Part shown: piece by piece, positions 58,258 through 64,000 of the stretch
Layout: each line of letters opens with the position of its first letter
How positions within the stretch are numbered: the stretch's first letter is position 1
NCBI GenBank assembly: GCA_963851045.1
Contig: CAWKNC010000002.1
Location: 310,001 to 374,000, forward strand
Direction: 5' to 3'
DNA length: 64,000 nucleotides
Source: WHSW01 sp963851045
GTDB taxonomy: Bacteria > Actinomycetota > Thermoleophilia > Solirubrobacterales > 70-9
The notes under the pieces: generated by a model
Database searches by the model: none
What the model saw: only the letters and a program-made list of their open reading frames with translations
What the model was told of the DNA's origin: nothing
Translations under genes and position numbers: made by a program

Positions 58258-59710
58258 CTAGCTTCCCGCCAGCTCCGACTCTGCGCGCTCGATTGCCTCG
58301 AACTCCTCCTCCGGCGCGTCCGCAACCAGACGGTGACGGCTGTAGAACCAGAAGTAGGCGAGCATCGCGAAGAACACACCGGCCGTGATCCCAGCTGCCT
58401 TCTCATCGACGAAGAACGTCGCGATTACCGCCGCGCAGGCAAGAACGAAGGCGACTCCGGTCGTGACCACGCCGCCGGGGGTCCGGTACGGACGCTCGAG
58501 GTCCGGCTCGGTCCGGCGCAAGACGATGTGCGAAAGCGTCATCAGCACGTAGGAAACGGTGGCGCCGAAGACCGCGATGTTGATCATCGTGGCTCCGTCC
58601 TCGGTGATGGCCGCGAGTCGAACCCGATGACCGCAGGCACGAGGAGCGCGACGTGCGGTGTCTTGCGACCGCTGGTCACCGACATCGCCCGCGGCAGGTA
58701 GCCCGCTCGAGAGAGAGCGAACAGCTGCCGTGAGTACGCGTAGATGATCGAGAAGAAGCTCGCGATCAGACCGAAGAGCCCGACGAAGTTGACGAACTCG
58801 TTGAAGAAGGAATCGTCGCCGTGGGCGATGGCGAGCGCCTCGGGCAGCGGATTGTCGGATGCGGCCAGCTCGGCGGAACCGGCGCTACCCGGTGCCAATG
58901 TGAGGATCAGCGCGGCGAAGACGAGGAGCATCAGCATTCCGACGATGATCCCGCGTGGCATATCGCGCTTCGGATCCGGGTCTCCTCGGCGGCGAGGGGC
59001 ACGCCCTCGATCGCGAGGAAGAACCAGATCCCGTACACGAACGCGGAAAGCACGCCAGCGATCCCAAACGGGATGAAGTCGCTCGCGCCGGCTGCGTCGG
59101 TCGGCGGGATATTGGTCAGGTTGGACGCATCGAACTCGCCGATCGAGCCGATGACGAACACGATCAGGCCGATGACCGCGATCACGGTGATCCCGAAGAT
59201 CAACTTCAGCGCCTCGCCCACGCCGTAGAGATGGATGCCTACGAACACGGCATAGAAGAAGAGGTAAAGCGGCCAGCCGGCCTCAATTCCGAAGATGTCG
59301 AGTGATTCGACGTAGCCGCCGATGAAAATCACGATCGCGGCCGGGGCGATCGCGTACTCGATCAGGATCGCCGTCCCGGTGGCAAAGCCCCCGAGCGGGC
59401 CCAGCGCCCGCCTGGCAAAGCCGTAACCGGCGCCCGTCACCGGCAGGGTGGATGAGAGCTCGGCGAGGCCGAGAACCATGCACGTGTACATGATCGCCAT
59501 GAGGACAGTGGCGATGAGGAGCCCGCCCCAGCCGCCCTCGCCAAGGCCGAAGTTCCAGCCGGCGTAGTCGCCGGAGATGACGTAGGCGACACCAAGGCCT
59601 GCGAGCAATACCCAACCCGCGGCGCCAGCACGAAGCGAGCGCTTGTCCATGTAGCCCTCGCCGGCACGCTCGTAGTCGACTCCACGCACATGTCGCCGTT
59701 CGTCTGCCAC
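58258..59710 (-). pseudogene. APC-family amino acid/ethanolamine-type permease, frameshifted twice
   Basis: From GTG 59710 (AGGGAG upstream) the frame encodes the first half of an APC transporter (LLAGLGVAYVISGDYAGWNFG, resembling ethanolamine permeases). After AAEETR it breaks at 58975/58976. A second frame continues with MPRGIIVGMLMLLVFAAL to VPAVIGF and breaks at 58618/58619. A third gives MINIAVFGATVSYVL to SELAGS, stop at 58258. Each break is mended by restoring one base (the first within CCCGG, giving TRDPKRDMPRG). The whole would be about 484 aa with 12 helices. Since the rest of the operon is intact, consensus errors are as likely as real decay. Confidence 0.85.
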
Positions 59711-59802
59711 GCCGTGCTCCCTTCGCTGGCTCCGAGCCAATGGTTTGCCGCACCGACCTTTCGCGGCAGCCTATCTGCAGCGAAGGGTCTGTCAAGTGCG
59801 TT

Positions 59803-60504
59803 TTAGATAAGCCCGGCCAGGATGTGCTCGGTGCCCTCGATGTGGCGGCGCATCAGCGCCACCGCGCGGTCGGTTTCGCGCTGCGAGAGAGCGATGAGCT
59901 CGCGGTGCTGTTCGTTGGAGCGGGTGAGGACCTCCTCGGGGTGAGGGATCCGCGCGATCAGCTCGCTCATCTGGCCCTGGACCTCGGTCATCTCGGTGAC
60001 GAGGTGGGGCGACTTCGCGGCCTCGGCGACGCCGATGTGAAAGCGGATGTCGGCTCGGCGGTACTCCTCGAAGCTCGCCGGGCCTGACATGCGTTCGACG
60101 AGGTCGATGAGCGCCGGATAACCCGTACTGGCGGAACGCTCGCTGGCAAGCACGGTTGCGCCGAGCTCGACAGCCACTCGCCGGTCGAGGATGGCTCGTG
60201 CGTCGCGGCCGAGCGGATCGCTGTCGCCCTCTGTCAGCGGCGGGCGATCGGCGACGAAGGTACCTCCCGATCGGCCCCGAGCCGAGTTCAGGTGGCCCGA
60301 CTGAATCAACGTCGTCAGGGCCTGGCGAAGCGTCGACCGCGAGATCCCAAGCTCCTTTGCCAGGGCGCGCTCCGGCGGCAGCCGGCTTCCCGGAGGCAGA
60401 AGACCGACCCTGATCGCCGTGCCCAGCCGCTCGACCGTCTCCTCGAAGGTGGTCGCTGCCCGGACGGGCGCAAATACCGCTTCGACCGCTGCATCGCGAG
60501 CCAT
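59803..60504 (-). CDS. FadR/GntR family regulator upstream of the amine operon
   Basis: From ATG 60504 the protein is 233 aa. The N-terminal winged helix (about 20-80) has LPPGSRLPPERALAKELGISRSTLRQALTTLIQSGHL and the FCD-type C-terminal helical domain has YRRADIRFHIGVAEAAKSPHLVTEM and EEVLTRSNEQHRELIALSQRETDRAV, with Asp/His residues that usually bind a metal or an organic acid. It lies 92 bp upstream of the permease on the same strand and is the natural candidate regulator of the operon. Confidence 0.9.
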   Translation of the reverse strand: MARDAAVEAVFAPVRAATTFEETVERLGTAIRVGLLPPGSRLPPERALAKELGISRSTLRQALTTLIQSGHLNSARGRSGGTFVADRPPLTEGDSDPLGRDARAILDRRVAVELGATVLASERSASTGYPALIDLVERMSGPASFEEYRRADIRFHIGVAEAAKSPHLVTEMTEVQGQMSELIARIPHPEEVLTRSNEQHRELIALSQRETDRAVALMRRHIEGTEHILAGLI

Positions 60505-60510
60505 CGAAAT

Positions 60511-60516
60511 ACCGTA
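60511..60516 (-). promoter_or_regulatory. Putative -10 element of the FadR-type gene (leaderless type)
   Basis: On the minus strand TACGGT ends 6 nt before the ATG at 60504. Confidence 0.35.
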
Positions 60517-60536
60517 ACGCCGCGCTGCCCCGCCTC

Positions 60537-61184
60537 CTAATCGAGTTCGAGCACCTTGCGAATTGCGGCCGTCGCCTGCTCTGTGTCGACGAAATGCACC
60601 GCCTGCATACCCAGGTGAAGCGCCGCCTCGATGTTGACCTCGAGATCGTCGATGAATAGGCATTCGGCGGCGGTCACACCGTCGCCAAGGCGCTCCAGTG
60701 TGAGCTCGTAGATCGCGGGGTCGGGCTTTCGCATGCCGACGAAGGCGGAGTCGACGACCAGCTCGAAGATCTCGTCGACTGGAAGCATCGACCGCCAAAG
60801 CGGCTCCCACTCGCGCACGTTGTTGGTGAGCATTGCCATCCGCCGTCCGCTTGTCTTGACCTCGGCCATGAGCTCGATCATGGGCTCGTTCGGGTGCAGC
60901 GCGCTGAAGTAGATCTCGCTGAACTGATGCAGTTCCGGGGCGTGGCCGAGCTCGGGTTGAAGTGCATCTGCCAGGCGGTTCAGGAAGTCGACCTCGCTGA
61001 CCATTCCCTTCTCCAGCTCGTACAGCGGATGGGCGCCGTCGGCCTCGGCGATGGACTGCATCGCGCGGCCCAGTGATGCTGGGGAGATGCCGGTGCGGTC
61101 CTGAACCTCGGCGAACGAGCTGATCAGCGGCGTCGTCAGCACGCCGCCGAAATCGGAGATCACCGTGGACGGAGCCGGGCTCAT
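60537..61184 (-). CDS. HAD superfamily hydrolase (HAD-IA type)
   Basis: The 215-aa protein begins VISDFGGVLTTPL: D11 is the nucleophile, but the +2 position is Gly13 instead of the Asp of true phosphatases. This DFGGV variant also occurs in epoxide-hydrolase N-terminal phosphatase-like domains. AMLTNNVREW (motif II), GMRKPDPAIYELTLERLG (motif III) and CLFIDDLEVNIEAA (motif IV) are present. It is probably a phosphatase or dehalogenase-type enzyme of unknown substrate. The start overlaps the next upstream gene's stop by 4 bp. Confidence 0.9.
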   Translation of the reverse strand: MSPAPSTVISDFGGVLTTPLISSFAEVQDRTGISPASLGRAMQSIAEADGAHPLYELEKGMVSEVDFLNRLADALQPELGHAPELHQFSEIYFSALHPNEPMIELMAEVKTSGRRMAMLTNNVREWEPLWRSMLPVDEIFELVVDSAFVGMRKPDPAIYELTLERLGDGVTAAECLFIDDLEVNIEAALHLGMQAVHFVDTEQATAAIRKVLELD

Positions 61185-61699
61185 GCTGGCCTCAGCAGGT
61201 CGAGGCGACCACGGCCGACCGAGCCGGAGAGGCGAAGCTCGAAGCTGGCCGATGTGCGCTCCGCGGCGCCATCGGCGGCGCGGACGACAGCGGTCGCATT
61301 GCCGGCCACCCGCAGCGGAATCGCTCCCTCACCTCGGTGGAGCTCGAGTCCGACCCTCCGCGGCAGGCCGCCCGCGTCATATTCGACCGAGAGCAACGTC
61401 TCATCGATCGCATTGGCCTCGCCGTCGCCGTCCGCCAGCACGCAGACGACCACCTCCTGACCGTGGCCCTCGGCTCCCGCCGGGCGCAACGCAGCCAGGC
61501 CGAGCAGGCGCCCGTCCTCAAATTGCGCCGACAGCACGCGAATCAGCTCGATCTCATCCCAATCCAGCTCGCCGTCCAGCTGCCAGGGAGCCGATTCCGA
61601 GGGCTCCCCGTCCAGGGAGGCGAGCGATTGCGGGTTCCACTCGAAGTAGAGGCGCTCACCCTCCGGCGTCTCAAACTCGAGCCCGAACACCTCGCTCAA
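61181..61699 (-). CDS. Conserved-looking hypothetical protein, beta-rich
   Basis: The 172-aa protein (MSEVFGLEFETPEGERLYFEWNPQSLASLDG) is acidic, soluble and predicted to consist mainly of beta-strands. There is an internal LRVAGNATAVVRAADGAAERTSASFELRLSG, which looks like a lipocalin-like or AttH-like half barrel, but I cannot assign it. It overlaps fxsA and the HAD gene by 4 bp on each side, so the three genes form one mRNA. The function is unknown. Confidence 0.75.
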   Translation of the reverse strand: MSEVFGLEFETPEGERLYFEWNPQSLASLDGEPSESAPWQLDGELDWDEIELIRVLSAQFEDGRLLGLAALRPAGAEGHGQEVVVCVLADGDGEANAIDETLLSVEYDAGGLPRRVGLELHRGEGAIPLRVAGNATAVVRAADGAAERTSASFELRLSGSVGRGRLDLLRPA

Positions 61700-62205
61700 C
61701 GGCGCCCCTCGATTTCGGGCGGTGGCTCGGTGACCTCGTGGGCGGTCCCCTCGAAGTCATAGCCCTGCGCCGGGCCGCGGGAGCCTGCGGTTCCGGCTCC
61801 CGGCCTCGGGGGCGGCGACCCCTGACCCATCGTCCAGGCAAAGCTCACGCGCCGGCGGGCGAGGCGGGCGACAAATCCCCTCAGCAGCGCCCGCGTTGGC
61901 GGGATGAGCAGCGCAAAGCCAAAGACGTCGGTGATGAACCCCGGAGCCAGGAGCAGCGCGCCGCCGAGGACGATCATGGCGCCGTCGAGTGCCTCGCGTC
62001 CGGGCATGCGGCCTTCGGCGAGCGCGCGGTTGACACGCGCCCACGCGTTGCGGCCCTGCGAGCGCGCGAGCGCTGCACCGGCGAAGCCATCGAGGATCAA
62101 AAGCAGCAGGGTCGGCACCAAGCCGATCGCCTGGCCGACCTGGATGATCACGTAGAGCTCCAGGATCGGCAACAACAGGAATAGGAAGACAAATACCAGC
62201 GGCAT
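61696..62205 (-). CDS. fxsA: FxsA family membrane protein
   Basis: From ATG 62205 the protein is 169 aa. It begins MPLVFVFLFLLLPILELYVIIQVGQAIG, the FxsA start (PxxELxxxxxVG), followed by LVPTLLLLILDGFAGAALARSQG, then MIVLGGALLLAPGFITDVFGFALLIPPTR, the second FxsA signature. The cytoplasmic tail is proline- and glycine-rich. E. coli FxsA relieves phage T7 exclusion by the F plasmid; its general function is unknown. Longer readings (from 62289) have no membrane-like start. Confidence 0.9.
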   Translation of the reverse strand: MPLVFVFLFLLLPILELYVIIQVGQAIGLVPTLLLLILDGFAGAALARSQGRNAWARVNRALAEGRMPGREALDGAMIVLGGALLLAPGFITDVFGFALLIPPTRALLRGFVARLARRRVSFAWTMGQGSPPPRPGAGTAGSRGPAQGYDFEGTAHEVTEPPPEIEGRR

Positions 62206-62213
62206 CGCTCGAA

Positions 62214-62219
62214 AGGCTA
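62214..62219 (-). promoter_or_regulatory. Putative -10 element of the fxsA operon (leaderless type)
   Basis: On the minus strand TAGCCT ends 8 nt before the fxsA ATG at 62205. Confidence 0.4.
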
Positions 62220-62274
62220 CGCAACCGGCCAGAGCTGACGGGCGGAAGGCGCGCAAAGCCTGACCCGCAATGGC

Positions 62275-62280
62275 TACGAT
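62275..62280 (+). promoter_or_regulatory. Putative -10 element of the DUF59 gene (leaderless type)
   Basis: TACGAT ends 7 nt before the ATG at 62288, which favours that start over the in-frame ATG at 62270. Confidence 0.4.
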
Positions 62281-62287
62281 CTTTTGC

Positions 62288-62584
62288 ATGCCTTCAGAAG
62301 AGGACGTCTACGAGGCTCTTGAAGAGGTGATCGACCCCGAGCTCGGGCTCGACTTCGTCTCGCTTGGCCTCGTCTACGACGTCGATATCGAGGATTCAGA
62401 GGTCTTTGTGACCTTCACGCTGACCACCCCCGCCTGCCCGATCGGGCCGCAGGTCTCCGAGCAGATGCGCGAGTTCGTCGGCGATCTGGACGGCGTGGAG
62501 AAGGTCCATCCGAAGATGATCTTCGACCCACCGTGGTCTCCGGAGATGATGTCCGAGGACGCCAAGTTCGCGCTCGGCTTTTGA
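62288..62584 (+). CDS. Metal-sulfur cluster assembly factor (DUF59/MIP18, SufT-like)
   Basis: From ATG 62288 the protein is 98 aa and starts MPSEEDVYEALEEVIDPELGLDFVSLGLVYDVDI, the DUF59 signature (DPELGxDxVxLGLVY). It continues with VFVTFTLTTPACPIGPQVSEQM, whose cysteine is the conserved DUF59 Cys, and VHPKMIFDPPWSPEMMSEDAK. Such proteins help insert Fe-S clusters into client proteins. It stands alone here, without suf genes. Confidence 0.93.
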   Translation: MPSEEDVYEALEEVIDPELGLDFVSLGLVYDVDIEDSEVFVTFTLTTPACPIGPQVSEQMREFVGDLDGVEKVHPKMIFDPPWSPEMMSEDAKFALGF

Positions 62585-62615
62585 GAGCTGGGCTCCCCGC
62601 CCCTACGTTCGGCTC

Positions 62616-64000
62616 TTAGCCTCCGGTCGGGGTCGCCTCGACCGAGCCCCCGTAGGCGCCGGCATTGCGGCGACCACCGTTTGGCTGGGGCTCGAGGCCC
62701 ACTGCCGATGTCGGGCTGGCAGCGTCGATCGCCGGGCTCGCAGGTGCCAGGTGGAAGTCGTCGGCAGCCACATCGGCGAAGCCCGCCACGCCGCGGCGTA
62801 CTCCCTTGCCGCGCTTCACGTGAACCGTCTTTCCGTCGACGAGGCTCCATGAGATTGTGCTTTTCGGCGGCGTAGGGATCCTCCTCGCGCACTTGGTGCA
62901 GACGAAGATCTCGACCCTGCCCCCGTTGTCCGTGACAACGCTGTTCGTCATCGAGAGGCTCGAGCCTCCCTCGGTGAAGATCGCGGCGCCCCGGGTCCCC
63001 GCTGGACAGTTCGAGTTGGTCATCGTGACGTTCTCGAGCTTTGCAACGGAGCCGGTGGGCACTATCCCGGTCCCGTCGATGTAAAGGGAGGAGGCACCGT
63101 TGCCGCAGGCGTTGTCATGGAACAGATCGCCCACGATCGTGGCCTTCGCATCTTCGTCGATAAAGAGTCCGCTACCCAGCGACGGCGCGCTGTTTGCGAC
63201 CCAACGATTGGACTCGAATCGGGCCTTCGGTGTCGGCTTGCCCGGCCCGTAGAAGATGGCGCCGCCACCCCATCCGTAGCCAGCCTGATCACCGATCGTA
63301 TTGTTGCGAATGAGGTTGCCGCGGATCGTCAGCGTTCTTGCGCTCAAGTACAGACCGCCACCATGGTCGCCGCCGGCGTCGTTGTTCTCGATGAGGTTGC
63401 CTTCGATCAACCCAGGGACCCCGATCGACATGGCGGCACCGCGCTGCGCACGGTTGTTGCGGACCTCGTTGCCAATGACGGTTACCGAGCTCTCACGAAG
63501 GGTGCCGGTTACGTCGATGCCGCCGCCGAATGTCGCGCAGCTGCACGTATTGAAGTTCTGACCGTCGTCGTTACTCTCGATGAGGTTGTTGCGGATCGTG
63601 ACCGCGCCCGATTCGCTGACGGCGATCCCCGATCCCCGGCCGTTGCCATCGGCGTCCAGCCTCGCCGCACCGCCGGTGATTGTGAAACCGTCGATGGTGG
63701 AGTCGCCGGCATTCCTGAGCGTGATTGTCGTTCCGCCCCGTTGCCCGTCGATCACGGTCGGGTTGGCGGCCGGGTTGCGAGTCGCGAATCCGGCTGCGAA
63801 ACCGCCGAGGAGGGTCAGTTGTTTGCCGGTCACGTTCGGTTGCTCGGTGTATGTGCCGGCCTCTACTTGGATCGTGTCGCCGCTGTTCGCGTCGGCGATG
63901 GCTGCTGAGAGCGTCTGATGGGTCCCGGATGGCCCGACGCAGAGAACCGTCGCGCCGCAGGCGGCGCCGGTGCCGACACCTCCGCGAGCGGGTACATAGT
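62616..64000 (-). CDS. Secreted right-handed beta-helix protein, N-terminus outside the window
   Basis: The frame is open to the last base on the minus strand, so the start lies beyond the window; the GTG at 63833 is internal. The visible part (about 461 aa) begins YVPARGGVGTGAACG and has GDTIQVEAGTYTEQPNVTGKQ, typical of the first turn of a DUF1565/beta-helix protein. About ten helical turns with N-rich corners follow (VTIRNNLIESND, VIGNEVRNNRAQ, LTIRGNLIRNNT). The end, DFHLAPASPAIDAASP then RRNAGAYGGSVEATP, is a choice-of-anchor Q-type terminus. It is related in design to the protein encoded at 4679. It could bind or cleave polysaccharide; no catalytic motif is evident. Confidence 0.85.
   Translation of the reverse strand, partial: YVPARGGVGTGAACGATVLCVGPSGTHQTLSAAIADANSGDTIQVEAGTYTEQPNVTGKQLTLLGGFAAGFATRNPAANPTVIDGQRGGTTITLRNAGDSTIDGFTITGGAARLDADGNGRGSGIAVSESGAVTIRNNLIESNDDGQNFNTCSCATFGGGIDVTGTLRESSVTVIGNEVRNNRAQRGAAMSIGVPGLIEGNLIENNDAGGDHGGGLYLSARTLTIRGNLIRNNTIGDQAGYGWGGGAIFYGPGKPTPKARFESNRWVANSAPSLGSGLFIDEDAKATIVGDLFHDNACGNGASSLYIDGTGIVPTGSVAKLENVTMTNSNCPAGTRGAAIFTEGGSSLSMTNSVVTDNGGRVEIFVCTKCARRIPTPPKSTISWSLVDGKTVHVKRGKGVRRGVAGFADVAADDFHLAPASPAIDAASPTSAVGLEPQPNGGRRNAGAYGGSVEATPTGG

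Noticed and set aside
1..64000. rRNA, tRNA, transposase, prophage or CRISPR-Cas genes
   Set aside because: None was recognised; nearly all the sequence is covered by genes, and the remaining gaps are mostly shorter than 150 bp.

Overview
The window is GC-rich, densely packed chromosomal DNA from a free-living actinobacterium-like organism, most probably of the class Thermoleophilia (Solirubrobacterales-like). This placement is inferred from gene content: secreted proteins with the NSVxSxxIxxxxV repeat style, FG-GAP and beta-helix secreted proteins, a B12-dependent acyl-CoA mutase, an AddAB-type nuclease pair, a MarP-like protease and a GlnA-like gamma-glutamylation operon. No rRNA, tRNA, CRISPR array, prophage or transposase gene was seen.

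Layout. 1-8800: end of a membrane protein, a GNAT acetyltransferase, an FG-GAP/collagen-like secreted protein, a hydrolase/TetR divergent pair, rpmE, a large beta-helix secreted protein, a frameshifted secreted protein, and an AbiEi/DUF559 gene bracketed by two copies of a 39-bp palindrome. 8843-13015: prfA-prmC-tsaC, a SnoaL-like gene and glyA. 13021-15943: a secreted protein, a DUF354 glycosyltransferase-like protein and a WecA/MraY-type transferase. 16316-23717: the complete F1Fo ATP synthase operon (atpI-like, B, E, F, H, A, G, D, C). 23770-30432: an envelope/sugar-nucleotide operon (M20 peptidase, LytR-CpsA-Psr protein, UDP-sugar dehydrogenase, nucleotidyltransferase, PGI/PMI). 30506-33032: arfB, marR and a methylmalonyl-CoA-mutase-type subunit. 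33164-39605: cupin, ahcY, a second nucleotidyltransferase, thrB, a small secreted protein, orphan ParA, zinc-ribbon/FHA protein, SRPBCC protein. 39621-43949: lipoprotein, penicillin-binding protein, MarP-like protease, HxlR regulator, YCII protein. 43991-51109: gamma-glutamylcyclotransferase-like protein and AddA/AddB-like helicase-nucleases. 51254-54000: a gene of unknown function, an SDR, a class I glutamine amidotransferase and a P-loop kinase. 54084-60504: a tight operon for import and gamma-glutamylation of an amine (permease, GS-like ligase, C26 hydrolase, aldehyde dehydrogenase, SDR), preceded by a FadR-type regulator. 60537-64000: HAD phosphatase, an unknown protein, FxsA, a DUF59 protein and the C-terminal part of a second beta-helix secreted protein.

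Three points stand out. First, the amine operon has an SDR alcohol dehydrogenase where the Puu putrescine pathway has an FAD oxidase. Together with an ethanolamine-permease-like transporter, this fits a complete gamma-glutamyl route from ethanolamine to glycine. Second, the DUF559 gene sits exactly between two near-identical palindromes, with its start and stop codons at the same offset in the two copies, as in a mobile cassette. Third, many transcription units have a TANNNT hexamer 6-9 nt before the start codon and no Shine-Dalgarno sequence, which suggests widespread leaderless mRNAs.

Caution: single-base indels interrupt or locally scramble prfA, atpD, the permease and one secreted protein. 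Since prfA and atpD should be essential, consensus errors in the assembly are a likely cause.
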